This document shows positions 59,501 to 64,000 of a stretch of DNA of 64,000 nt, in pieces. The notes beneath the pieces were generated by a model that searched no databases, was not told the DNA's origin, and saw only the letters and a list, made by a program, of their open reading frames with translations. Made by a program: the position numbers and the translations under genes. Numbering within the stretch: position 1 is the first letter of the stretch; the number at the start of each line of letters is the position of its first letter. This DNA comes from Metridium senile. Its lineage: Eukaryota > Cnidaria > Anthozoa > Actiniaria > Metridiidae. The stretch lies in contig OX459104.1 in assembly GCA_949775045.1 (NCBI GenBank), forward strand, positions 10,773,655 through 10,837,654, in the 5' to 3' direction.

Positions 59501-62246
59501 TGGTTCGAAACCTTATAAACTTAAGGAAATGCGATGAACTGACCGTGTAAAGTTCCTTCCAATCTTGGGACAGTGGATTTATAATTGTGCTAAACAACTA
59601 ACTGGTTTCGAGTGATCAGTCTGTTTTGTTTATATCAGTCATGAAGTGTTTTATATGTAGCTACTTTGCCCCAAAACCAAAATGACAATACATTTATTAG
59701 ATATAACAAGGAATCATATAATCTTGACTTATTCATTTATATAATTATATTTCAATTGTATTCTTAATTTATGTACAGTAGATAAGTATTTATAAATTAT
59801 TTTTATATTCTTGTAATCCATTAAATATATACTGTATTTATTTTATATTATATCTTCTAGTATAGTATTTACTGCTTTAGGAGTATACTGGTTAAAGATA
59901 AATCCTTTATCAAAAAAATTATAATATTTTTGCCCATTGAGGCAACAGTTTGTAGTTATAGAAATCCACCTATTAGACACCGACCTAATAATAATCGGAT
60001 ACCCGATCGAGTATCCAATCGATGAAATCGATAAAAACGATATAACAATCAATATCAATTTATCGATTGATATTGAAAATCGATGATCAATCGATGGCAA
60101 AAATCTTTGTGACCTTCATGAATTGAGCGATGACAATTTAGCCGGTATCGATTGACATTTGATGACAATTTAGATATCGATTGATAATCAATAACAATTT
60201 AGTATATCGATTATCAATCGATGACAAAGATCTTTGTGACCTATCGATTGATCATCGATGGACCAATATCAATCGATATCAATTATCTAATTATATTGAT
60301 TGATATTGATTGATCGATTGATTTTCCGATGATCGATTATCATCGATTGGATACTCCGGGTCGGATAGAAGCAGTGTTGTTAACATTAGCAAAATTACAT
60401 ATCTATGTAAGAAAGCTTGCTGTCCCTGGGAAGTACTATGTCATTTTATCATATTTGTTTATGAAATGTAAAACATGCCAGGAGAGCGATATGAGAGCAC
60501 TTGAAAAGCAAGAAAAACACTCTCTGTACTCAAGATTGCTTCTTGCTCTATTTGTTAAACATAATTCATTCTTTATTAACATTTTTGAGAAGAAACAAAA
60601 ATCAGCATCAACTTTCCTATATTATGTTTGTAAAGAGTCAGGAGCCAGTCAGATTGTCATGAACTCTCTGAACTCTGATATAAACATGGTCATCAGCCAA
60701 TGAGAACGTGTGTTATATATCGAAAATGTTGTTATAATAGGTTTTAAACAAATACATTGACATGCAGTATTATCATCTAGAAACACATTTAATTACAAGA
60801 TCTTCTTATGTTTTAGTTGTTTATATCATTTTCTTGCCTTTTAAATCTAGACAGCGCTACATCACAGTACAAGAACACACAAGCAAAATGAAGTCTATAA
60901 ATGATTGATGCATATACCACTCTGAGGAGAAACTCATTGCTTTTTGCCTGTTTTATTCAAGCTCCTTTTAACAAAACATTTGGGAGTACTTACGTCCCAA
61001 AATTTTGATTTTTTCCTACTACAAAAAGCTGCATTTGAAGAATTAAACACTAGAAGACAGATTGAGAACAAGATGGCTGATTGGTTGTAGCTGAGTTCTG
61101 GTGGGTGAAGCTCGAAATGTCATTTTTGATTAATCATAGTAGAGATTCTACAAGGCGCAGGATTACCGCATCATAGAACTAAACAAGTTGCGGTATTCCC
61201 GTATCATAGAACTAGACAAGTTGCGGTATTACCGCATCATAGAACTAAACAAGCTGCGGTATTCCCACATCATAGAACTAGACAAGTTGCGGTATTCCCG
61301 CATCATAGAACTAGACAAGCTGCGGTATTACCGCATCATAGAACCAAACAAGTTGCGGTATTCCCGCATCATGGAACCAAACAAGTTGCGGTATTACCGC
61401 ATCATAGAACCAAACAAGTTGCGGTATTACCGCATCATGGAACCAAACAAGTTGCGGTATTACCGCATCATAGAACCAAACAAGTTGCGGTATTGCCGCA
61501 TCATAGAATTAGACAAGTTGCGGTGTTATATGCCCGTATCATATAGAATAAAATTGATGTCCAAAGGGAAATAAGAAAATTATGTATACCTCAAAATATA
61601 TGCAGAAGTTATTCAATAAAAAGCCTGAAAGCATAATCAATCCATTAAAGAAATACGTTTATTTCATTTTTTTTTACTTGTCCAGGGGAAAACAAAGAAA
61701 AAACATCACTCAATAGATAGTGCCAGTCGAAAACTATATGATTTTAATGAAAATCGCTATTTTGGAAAGGGACACTTTAGTTTGGAAAGCGTTAGTCGTT
61801 ATAAACAACCAGCATTTACTCACTCTATTGTCCTCTTCACAGTTTCCATGTGCCATCTAGAACAAAGCCGCACCTTTGCATCGAAGGGAGACGAACACCA
61901 ACCTTTCAAGATGGCGCAGGAAACTGTAAAGGTGACTATTAACTATGATTTATATGACATAGTAATCTGTCATGTGAATGGATATTTATACCATAATCAT
62001 TTTTAAAGACCAATGCTCACTTACCGGCGCCACGCACCGCGCTGACAAAATTCAAACGCAAAATTTGAACGCATTTAAATCTAAACTAAGTCATTCTTAT
62101 TAAAATCATCATTAGACTATGGATTTTTTTTATTCAAAGTCTTTAGAAACGGCACAAAAGGCAGGATATGGCACTCAATGCTAACCTGTTGCGTGTTGAT
62201 GTAAAAGGACAATCGTTAAAACCAACGACTTTATGAATGTCTCCAT
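23137..62246 (-). CDS. Host copy B: secreted WSC-like, cysteine-rich protein (four coding exons)
   Basis: The coding exons in order are 62246-62186, 54736-54565, 23795-23575 and 23366-23137, giving about 227 codons. The product starts with a 20-residue signal peptide, then a WSC-like domain split across two exons: G-C-Y-K-D and D-R-A-L, then A-C-R-C-A, Y-F-G-L-Q-Y-Y-G-E-C-W-S-G and C-I-P-D-Y-V-N-Q-C. The C-terminal exon is cysteine-rich and PAN/apple-like (Q-Q-C-M-D-A-C, C-F-K-C). No membrane segment follows the signal, so it is probably secreted; a sugar- or matrix-binding role is family inference. All junctions keep frame (phases 1, 2 and 1). The third intron is 30.8 kb, almost all transposon. 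Removing the TTAA element and a MITE leaves about 0.8 kb. No disabling mutation is seen in the exons. Linking exons across 31 kb rests on phase and on domain continuity, not on a transcript. Confidence 0.8.
23411..23476. repeat. (ATCACC)n microsatellite in intron
   Basis: About eleven hexamers of caccat lie in the 208-base intron between the last two coding exons of copy B. Confidence 0.96.
23575..23795 (-). CDS. Copy B exon, second half of WSC-like domain
   Basis: The exon is 221 bases, with acceptor ttaacag|A and donor ACGG|gtaagt. It holds six cysteines, including A-C-R-C-A and Y-Y-G-E-C-W-S-G, and closes with N-T-N-Y-V-Y-K-L. The opening A completes the Gly codon begun by GG of the WSC exon at 54565. 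Confidence 0.9.
23874..24557. mobile_element. 684-bp palindromic TTAA MITE
   Basis: Inverted arms of about 175 bases start AGGGATCCTCCACTAAAAAT and are flanked by TTAA at 23870-23873 and 24558-24561. The loop is about 330 bases and non-coding. It sits in the third intron of copy B. Confidence 0.92.
24562..25210. other. Copy B intron 3, native sequence
   Basis: AT-rich. The ORF at 24675-24923 has no recognisable features. This is most of what remains of the intron once insertions are removed. Confidence 0.5.
25790..25910 (+). pseudogene. 5S rRNA-derived fragment (SINE3-like)
   Basis: The stretch around 25817-25892 resembles the 3' half of 5S rRNA: cagatcatcaaggttaagc, ggctagtacttgcatgggtg, then accgag. 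This covers the internal control region and the conserved tagtacttg(g)atgggtgacc block. The 5' part is poor, so it is a decayed 5S-derived SINE or pseudogene, not a working gene. Confidence 0.6.
27831..28011 (+). pseudogene. Short coiled-coil ORF of the 4.6-kb element (broken)
   Basis: ATG at 27831 opens a Lys/Arg/Glu-rich helical run (M-P-R-P-R-F-K-V-G-D-Y-M). A TAG near 27946 interrupts it, after which I-E-E-K-E-E-L-K-A-K-N-D-R-L continues in the same frame to a possible donor (aag|gtttgc). The coiled-coil character recalls the first exon of the accessory gene at 48688, but I see no direct similarity. Confidence 0.4.
30001..30288. mobile_element. 288-bp MITE, TAGAGTGC ends
   Basis: Inverted arms of about 120 bases start TAGAGTGCTTACACTGTCCA. 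TTA flanks both sides (29998-30000, 30289-30291). Non-coding. Confidence 0.88.
30324..30531. mobile_element. Palindromic MITE P1, AACAGGTTCCC ends
   Basis: Nearly perfect palindrome, arms about 90-100 bases, starting AACAGGTTCCCATTTAAATC, with TATA on both sides. It contains tatgcaaat and ccaatcag motifs in each arm. A second copy (P2) lies at about 47535-47745. Confidence 0.92.
30833..30977. mobile_element. 145-bp MITE, TAGAGTAC ends
   Basis: Inverted ends TAGAGTACAAA followed by an aaaagtgtgcaa arm, flanked by TAA. It differs in sequence from the 30001 MITE apart from the TAGAG terminus. Confidence 0.8.
32374..32410 (+). promoter_or_regulatory. Hammerhead-like motif in Penelope 3' region
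   Basis: CTGATGA, a short possible stem (gact...agtc) and CGAAAC follow in hammerhead order just after the Penelope C-terminal ORF. Hammerhead ribozymes are known in Penelope-like elements. Stem III and the cleavage site are not clear by eye. Confidence 0.45.
32611..32920. repeat. Left subterminal repeats of the CACTA transposon
   Basis: About twelve TTTAAG or CTTAAA hexamers in both orientations within 290 bases. In plant CACTA elements such motifs are binding sites for the accessory DNA-binding protein; the same role is inferred here. Confidence 0.82.
33066..42399. repeat. 327-bp satellite, about 28.5 copies
   Basis: Monomers marked by ttccaaccgtcg start at 33071, 33395, 33728, 34055, 34382 and then every 327 bases to 42230; the last copy is cut at gcaatttaa (42399). 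Two early steps are 324 and 333 bases; the latter has an inserted catgat near 33656. Monomers differ at only a handful of linked sites. No ORF runs through the monomer. The array is wholly inside the CACTA transposon, between the left subterminal region and the 3' side of the transposase. Confidence 0.97.
42400..42803. other. Spacer between satellite and transposase stop codon
   Basis: AT-rich, presumably the 3' untranslated region of the transposase gene. The 90-codon minus ORF at 42407-42679 has no recognisable features and lies downstream of the stop codon. Confidence 0.5.
42804..45521 (-). CDS. Transposase exon 3, catalytic region
   Basis: 2,718 bases, 905 codons plus stop. The acceptor is caatcatcag|GTTATA. 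The open frame extends 21 codons further upstream, but the spliced start joins in frame with exon 2. It begins with an acidic segment (E-V-E-S-D-L-E-C-F-D-S-N-E-S-S-E-S) and contains a hydrophobic stretch near residues 15-45 after the W-D-E-V-S-S motif, then Cys pairs, then the tnp2 core. Confidence 0.92.
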   Translation of the reverse strand, partial: VIHENSNSQEVESDLECFDSNESSESTAESSGEEHYVKNNPNGGNYDFQENWDEVSSQIFDKDITPSPIPHPEHKKSKIQKINSLVFWFVYFLLLWQTSCKISDNGLAWFLQFFFQFLKVINIEISSDFITELITVVPSSIYMLRQFINHDRDAFDKFVVCPKCTKLYSYDNCLQLLNNKVVPKTCSKTFMSRGREKRCDSALVKKVILNGNKEDFYPIVYYCYNSIVNELECLLQQKEIPERCEEWRKRPEGSELKDVYDGQIWKDFQTFKGKEFLKAPRNYAFMLNFDFFQPFKHRKDYSVGVLYLVLLNLPRSIRFKWENVIVIGIIPSMDSEPKNLNEFLKPTVKELQVLWKGIRLKSSYSSFPLTFRAALLAISADIPAARKLCGFKSHSAYHGCSRCLKFFPGGFGEKRDYSGFDRENWPKRTSSHHLKIAEQIKTSKTIKDKKELGKEHGIAHWTVLLQLEYFDVVRFCTVDPMHNLFLGTAKYVFKYWDTNGIISKSQMSLLEKRINEMDVPSDIGRLPKKISSNYGSFTAAQWKNWTLIYSIFSLKGVIGEQHFSCWQTFVLACKYLCKPALSSIDLDRADFLLMKFCREFERLYGKSAITPNMHLHCHLKQIIKDHGPVYSFWCFGFERYNGIMGSITTNKRSVELQLMRKLMLSRFLDQVQLPDQYAEHFQPLMKHGPSTPELAMFDNVETSLLNMSTACPVATVDWSQLSHVVLPHIYKLKAFDTSDLNILVSVYKALYTNREILLEALGENVKIFSYIKLENTTYGSKLECRSVRSSHIYASWTTKEGNLNLETISYFAGQVEFYFCHSLKLGENYVNHIFACVSWYMPHDDPDLFGNPTKTWKTTELVDGGPSRFLPVQRIHCRYAVANIDLNGQKRLVTIPIERGDFSSS
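42804..48172 (-). CDS. Tnp2-type CACTA transposase, three exons
   Basis: Exons are 48172-47983, 47859-47795 and 45521-42804, giving about 990 codons. Exon 1 starts at the ATG at 48172 and encodes a small zinc-finger-like start (F-C-D-H-C-N-E-K-V-S-K-S-T-F-R-R-H) and a Ser/Asp/Glu-rich linker. Exon 3 holds the transposase: L-C-G-F-K-S-H-S-A-Y-H-G-C-S-R-C-L-K, then D-P-M-H-N-L-F-L-G-T-A-K, and M-H-L-H-C-H-L...G-P-V-Y-S-F-W-C-F-G-F-E-R-Y-N-G, all typical of the tnp2 family. Splice phases match (AAAG|gtaagg to ATATTG; GAG|gtacat to GTTATAC). The frame is open to TAA at 42804, with no frameshift. The second intron (2.3 kb) carries a 1.1-kb inverted repeat and MITE P2. It shares a 515-base divergent promoter region with the accessory gene. 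Confidence 0.9.
45652..46757. repeat. 1.1-kb inverted repeat in the transposase intron
   Basis: Arms of about 310-330 bases start TATTCACCATTC(T/C)TAAGTTGC and share gggtcgagttgtcatc and aatactgagacgaaaaaa. Arms are roughly 75-85% alike by eye. Non-coding foldback or large MITE. Confidence 0.85.
45997..46224. mobile_element. Palindromic MITE with TTAA borders
   Basis: Arms of about 100 bases (aataaagagtaacactaaaa and its inverse) around a short loop, flanked by TTAA on each side. The arms are almost identical, so the insertion is recent relative to its 1.1-kb host repeat. Confidence 0.88.
47535..47745. mobile_element. Palindromic MITE P2, AACAGGTTCCC ends
   Basis: Same family as P1 at 30324, with an AGAC duplication on both sides. 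A fatalttt-free duplicated block (tttcccatttaaatctgtac) occurs in both arms here and in one arm of P1. It lies in the second transposase intron. Confidence 0.92.
48173..48687. promoter_or_regulatory. Divergent promoter region between transposase and accessory gene
   Basis: 515 bases separate the two start codons, which point away from each other. Both 5' leaders and both promoters must lie here unless an upstream non-coding exon exists. AT-rich, with atatatactttt and taaatatatatggg candidates on the two strands; no TATA box can be assigned firmly. Confidence 0.6.
48688..51880 (+). CDS. CACTA accessory gene, coiled-coil and basic protein, five exons
   Basis: Exons are 48688-48966, 49583-49653, 50198-50295, 50467-50576 and 51548-51880, 891 bases or 296 residues plus stop. 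The ATG at 48688 has a good context (gatcATGG). Residues about 1-60 form a coiled coil (Q-K-L-L-D-E-N-K-K-L-R-E-E-L-E-K-R), followed by a lysine/arginine stretch (G-K-G-K-K-R-R-K-Q). The middle has W-T-P-E-Q-V and a charged K-K-K-R-E-N-K helix. The last exon has an acidic patch (M-S-S-E-E-S-D), then L-P-W-E-S-R-K-L-R-K-R-K and R-R-A-L-R-R-R-V-R-R-N-R, ending P-E-W-A-C. I do not recognise a named family; I recall similar unnamed cnidarian proteins. Its position next to Tnp2 suggests the role of plant TnpA, binding subterminal repeats. All frames and splice phases are intact. Confidence 0.78.
50933..51198. mobile_element. 266-bp MITE in accessory-gene intron 4
   Basis: Inverted ends of about 65 bases start GTATACACCTATTTCAATTA and continue through aacgttgtccatctgg. 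A TA duplication is possible because the ends are TA-rich. Confidence 0.88.
51904..52472. mobile_element. 569-bp MITE just 3' of the accessory gene
   Basis: Inverted ends start CTCAGGCTAGTTAAGGCAAG, with longer imperfect internal symmetry (tgtagagaac and ttttagtttt blocks, ccccattgg). It begins 23 bases after the stop codon, so it probably supplies part of the 3' untranslated region. Confidence 0.85.
52473..54000. other. CACTA interior, AT-rich, two repeats only
   Basis: Contains a MITE at 52950-53244 with inverted ends CCAATAGAGTACTCAAGTG and a (TA)n tract at about 53540-53569. No supported gene. The 71-codon ORF at 53286-53501 is AT-driven. Confidence 0.6.
52950..53244. mobile_element. 295-bp MITE
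   Basis: Inverted ends of about 28 bases (CCAATAGAGTACTCAAGTG then tgacatca) enclose a non-coding centre. No clear target duplication. Confidence 0.7.
54001..54301. repeat. Right subterminal repeats of the CACTA transposon
   Basis: About eleven TTTAAG/CTTAAA or near-matching hexamers in 290 bases in both orientations, mirroring the left end. Confidence 0.82.
54565..54736 (-). CDS. Copy B, WSC-like domain exon
   Basis: 172 bases, acceptor tttttcag|CC, donor CTGG|gtaagc. It encodes G-Y-E-K-V-G-C-Y-K-D, D-R-A-L-P-S-E-L-L and G-H-R-I-D-W-N-N-F. It is the same length and phase as the copy A exon at 7040-7211. The adjoining exons are at 62186 and 23795, separated by the foldback-like element and by the 29.3-kb TTAA nest. 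Confidence 0.9.
55382..55886. repeat. 33-bp minisatellite, left arm, about 15 units
   Basis: Unit ttctatgatgcggtaatacc followed by gcaacttgtttgg, period 33. Each unit contains the short palindrome GCGG(T/G)AATACCGC. The unit is 11 codons long, so long Arg/Tyr/Ile ORFs appear but are artefacts. Confidence 0.96.
56120..56373. mobile_element. 254-bp MITE, TA-flanked
   Basis: Inverted ends CAGTGCAAAGCC(C/A)AAAAGT, then gaccacagataatttattc, flanked by TA. Fits Tc1/mariner-type non-autonomous elements. Confidence 0.82.
56684..56888. mobile_element. 205-bp MITE, TA-flanked
   Basis: Inverted arms of about 50 bases start CCCAGATCCTTCTC and continue through ggctctggttggagac, flanked by TA. Non-coding. 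The 73-codon ORF at 56835-57056 overlaps its right arm and is not supported. Confidence 0.88.
57713..58362. mobile_element. ATCGAT-rich MITE copy 1 with nested insertion
   Basis: Ends CCCGGAGTATCCAATCGATG and inverse, flanked by a 7-base AAATTCT duplication (57706-57712, 58363-58369). Copy 2 at 60002 shows that about 300 bases (roughly 57890-58190) are a later insertion, itself an inverted repeat around ttcgctgcgctcac. Confidence 0.88.
57890..58195. mobile_element. Nested MITE with gatatccca hairpin
   Basis: Arms agatatgaattttatcttc and gaagataaaattcatatct flank gatatcccacttattcgctg. It is absent from the sister copy at 60002-60360. Confidence 0.75.
59335..59417 (+). CDS. Possible first coding exon of an unknown gene in the foldback-like element
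   Basis: ATG at 59335 opens 27 codons plus two bases ending AAAAG|gtaaga. The peptide is hydrophobic (M-V-Y-A-S-I-I-Y-G-L-Q-F-A-C-I-F-L-Y), like a signal or membrane anchor. Just upstream (59040-59220) is a CpG-bearing, promoter-like stretch with aaaatggcggccat and gccatcttg motifs. An inverted, decayed copy lies at about 60838-60922. Function unknown. Confidence 0.45.
59861..60703 (+). pseudogene. Coding exon fragment interrupted by a MITE
   Basis: An acceptor-like tatcttctag precedes 59861. An open frame (I-I-I-F-L-P-I-E-A-T-V-C-S-Y-R-N-P-P) reaches the MITE at 60002 and resumes in the same frame after 60367 (R-I-E-A-V-L-L-T-L-A-K-L-H-I-Y-V-R-K), running to TGA at 60701. Joining from the 59335 exon would need one frameshift near 59912, where an A run lies. 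About 160 codons remain. I do not recognise the family. It is either the element's own gene or a captured host gene, now broken. Confidence 0.5.
60002..60360. mobile_element. ATCGAT-rich MITE copy 2
   Basis: 359 bases, ends CCCG..GAGTATCCAATCG and CCGGG, flanked by a 7-base TCGGATA duplication (59995-60001, 60361-60367). Dense in atcgat and gatatc. It interrupts a coding frame. Confidence 0.92.
60838..60922 (-). pseudogene. Inverted copy of the 59335 exon
   Basis: On the minus strand it reads V-V-Y-A-S-I-I-Y-R-L-H-F-A-C-V-F-L-Y-C-D. The start is GTG instead of ATG, and the donor is gcaag instead of gtaag. It is degraded. Confidence 0.6.
61165..61545. repeat. 33-bp minisatellite, right arm, about 11 units
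   Basis: Same unit as 55382-55886 but inverted (aactaaacaagttgcggtat). Units keep the GCGGTA..TACCGC palindrome with the same T/C alternation. Confidence 0.96.
61798..62185 (-). other. Copy B intron 2, native part
   Basis: Aligns with 7339-7600 and 7960-8070 of copy A. The stretch 61850-61930 resembles a decayed exon but carries two offset indels and a stop on the minus strand. Confidence 0.6.
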
Positions 62247-62275
62247 ATTGACCTGGCACGGTTTGTCGAAGACTT
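62186..62275 (-). CDS. Copy B, start codon and signal-peptide exon
   Basis: 90 bases with acceptor ttttttttatag|AAG and donor ACAG|gttagc. ATG at 62244-62246 opens M-E-T-F-I-K-S-L-V-L-T-I-V-L-L, a secretory signal. It differs from copy A at two residues and is six bases shorter in the leader part. Confidence 0.88.
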
Positions 62276-62710
62276 CTATAAAAAAAAAAATGCCAACAGC
62301 TAGTTAGCCAGCGCATTTGATTGACAAGAATCTCTCAGTCGTGATTAATATTTATATGAGTAAAACTTAATTGAGGGACCTTTCTGAAGCACGAGTAGAT
62401 ATGAAGGAATATTGCAACTGTCTGCGGTATCGAAATCCAAAGCTTCAACAAAAAATCTAAAATGGCCTAAAAGTAAATTAAAAGTAACCACATTTAAAAC
62501 GTTCGCTAGCTATTAAATTGTATCTGACATTTTTAAAATTTTAACATGAAATATCTTTAATTCAGGATCGATAATTCAAATACACATGAAAAACGTTTAT
62601 ATATAATTAACACATGAAAATTCTTAAAATGATATACATCATTTGATTTGATTTAAGTTGTAAAAAAAAGATAGAACTAGTAATATATACATTATTGAAG
62701 AAAAACCTAC

Positions 62711-62912
62711 CTTAGGATTATAGAGTTGCTTTCCTTGTTACTTGTTTGAAGTCGGGCCAATAATGATTTTGTATAGGAGAAGTATTCTTTTATAAAAGCC
62801 ATTATCAAAATAATAATTTGCTAATTGCTTTTCAAATAATGATTTTGTAAATTTAAGGAGAAGTATTATTTTATAAAAGCCATTATCAAACGATTAATTT
62901 GCTAATAGCTTT
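62711..62912 (-). promoter_or_regulatory. Copy B leader exon and duplicated TATA promoter
   Basis: The leader exon ends CCTAAG|gtaggt at 62711. A TTTTATAAAAG box lies at about 62788-62798. A 77-base block (about 62759-62835) is repeated at about 62836-62912, giving a second box near 62869-62878. Confidence 0.7.
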
Positions 62913-63681
62913 TCATTTTTGTTTTGCAAAACATAAACATCTCAAGTTGTCATGGCAACTAAAGTGTTCGCTAGAATTAATGCGCACGCAACTACATTTT
63001 AAAATCATACTCTAGAAAAAATCCTCGATCAACGTTCGAAGTAGCAAAATACGTTATACATAGCAAAACATTATTACAAAAGTAGACATAAAATGTTTCA
63101 AATGGTTTTGTAAAAGCATTTTTTTCTTTTCAACAATCGTTCAAACAAACATGGAAAACCCTTTTTTCCTGTTGGCTGGGTTACCCTCGTATAAGGACCA
63201 TGTTTAAAAGAACTGAATTCAACAAGTGGATCAATACGAAATATCCACGGCCAGCCAAACTTGTAATGGCAAATAAGCGCTGAACAATCCACCTTTTCTT
63301 ACTAAAAAGAAGCTAAACGCTAATTTGCATACGATCACCTGGTATAAATGTCGCTTTGCGATTGGTTCAAACGAAAGTTAGGACAACTCTAGGTTTGGAA
63401 GTCGCTCATATAGAGAAATTTGTAAAGTTCGGATTGTCTCGTTATTAAAATGGTTAAATATTGCTCTGTTAGGAAAGCACATATATACCGAAATCTAAAC
63501 ATTAATAGATAGAGACTAAAGCTATCAATGAAAAAGTAAGGACTTTCCACGTGAAATTCGGCAATATTGTGTGGAAATAAAAATAATGTCAAAGTCAAAG
63601 TCAAAGGTGGAGGATCTCTGATAACTTTTATGATCGGAAATAATATTTTATCATGGAACTTTCAGTTTCTGTTCAACTTAA
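62913..63681. other. Upstream flank of copy B
   Basis: No supported gene. The 64-codon minus ORF at 63098-63292 and the 71-codon ORF at 63389-63604 have no recognisable features or splice support. Confidence 0.45.
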
Positions 63682-64000
63682 GGTAAGAGAACTGGTTATG
63701 GACAACTCTCTGCTCATTTTTTTTTCCTTCTTCTATAAGTTAAATTGTGATATTATCTAACATTAAATTAATTAATTAAATTAATCTTTAATTAAAAAAA
63801 ATGCCGTTTTTACTTTCCAATTTCTCTAAATTGCTGATAATAAAATTGGTGATCAACACTTTACGGAACTATCATATCAACAGCTAATTAGCTATCTGTC
63901 ATCGAAAGCTGGTTGCCAGGCAACAATATGAGCCCCATGTGATTTCATACTTGAAGTAATATTTCAAAAACGAGTACGAGTGTTTCATTAGGGTTTCTAA
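63682..64000. mobile_element. Left end of another TTAA element, cut by the window edge
   Basis: Starts GGTAAGAGAACTGGTTATGG after TTAA (63678-63681). About 260 bases match the inverse of 6797-7029. It lacks the 1-kb palindrome and so provides the empty site for it. Confidence 0.82.

Larger units (their letters stand above)
54909..61793. mobile_element. 6.9-kb foldback-like element with minisatellite arms
   Basis: Perfect 39-base terminal inverted repeats start AACGCTTTCCAAACTAAAGT at 54909 and end at 61793, flanked by AGTC (54905-54908, 61794-61797). Copy A at 7331-7347 is the exact empty site with a single AGTC. Each arm then carries an array of 33-base units in opposite orientation. The middle holds four MITEs and coding fragments. 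Long inverted ends made of tandem repeats recall foldback (FB/Galileo) elements; the superfamily is not established. Confidence 0.9.

Noticed and set aside
63098..63292. 64-codon minus-strand ORF upstream of copy B
   Set aside because: No initiator context, splice sites or family resemblance that I can support.

Overview
The window is AT-rich, intron-bearing animal DNA, most likely from a cnidarian. It shows spliced exons with GT/AG borders, a secreted WSC-like cysteine-rich gene of a kind I associate with cnidarians, a Tnp2-type CACTA transposase, a Penelope-like retroelement and many palindromic MITEs. There are no bacterial operons. Taxonomy is inference: no ribosomal RNA gene or other clean marker is present.

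Host genes. Only one host gene family is visible, in two diverged copies, both on the minus strand. Copy B reads 62711 -> 23137: a 5' leader exon, a signal-peptide exon (62186-62275), a WSC-like exon (54565-54736), then exons at 23575-23795 and 23137-23366. Splice phases agree at every junction. Copy A reads 9238 -> 7040 and has the leader, signal-peptide and WSC exons only. Its last two exons are absent from the place where copy B predicts them. The two copies act as empty-site controls for each other, so most insertions here can be dated and bounded from the sequence alone.

Layout. 1-4360: minisatellites and dispersed repeats. 4361-7029: a TTAA-flanked (piggyBac-like) element holding a 1-kb palindrome. 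7040-9300: host copy A. 9322-13903: a 4.6-kb non-autonomous CACTA-like element inserted at the TATA box of copy A. 14061-22232: three tandem 2.2-2.6-kb units, one carrying a 925-bp TTAA element. 23137-62800: host copy B. Its third intron carries a 29.3-kb nest: a TTAA element (25211-54480), containing a Penelope-like element (about 26.7-32.4 kb) split by a 4.6-kb element, followed by a 21,691-bp CACTA transposon (32611-54301). Its second intron carries a 6,885-bp foldback-like element (54909-61793). 63682-64000: the end of another TTAA element.

The main system is the 21.7-kb CACTA transposon. It has CACAGGACGAAT inverted ends, an ATA target duplication, dense TTTAAG/CTTAAA subterminal motifs at both ends, an intact three-exon transposase gene (about 990 codons) and a divergently transcribed five-exon gene (296 codons) for a coiled-coil, basic protein that sits where plant CACTA elements carry their DNA-binding accessory protein. 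About 28.5 copies of a 327-bp satellite fill 9.3 kb between one end and the transposase. With the nested elements removed, copy B's two largest introns shrink to roughly 0.8 and 0.6 kb, so the host gene may still be spliced and expressed.
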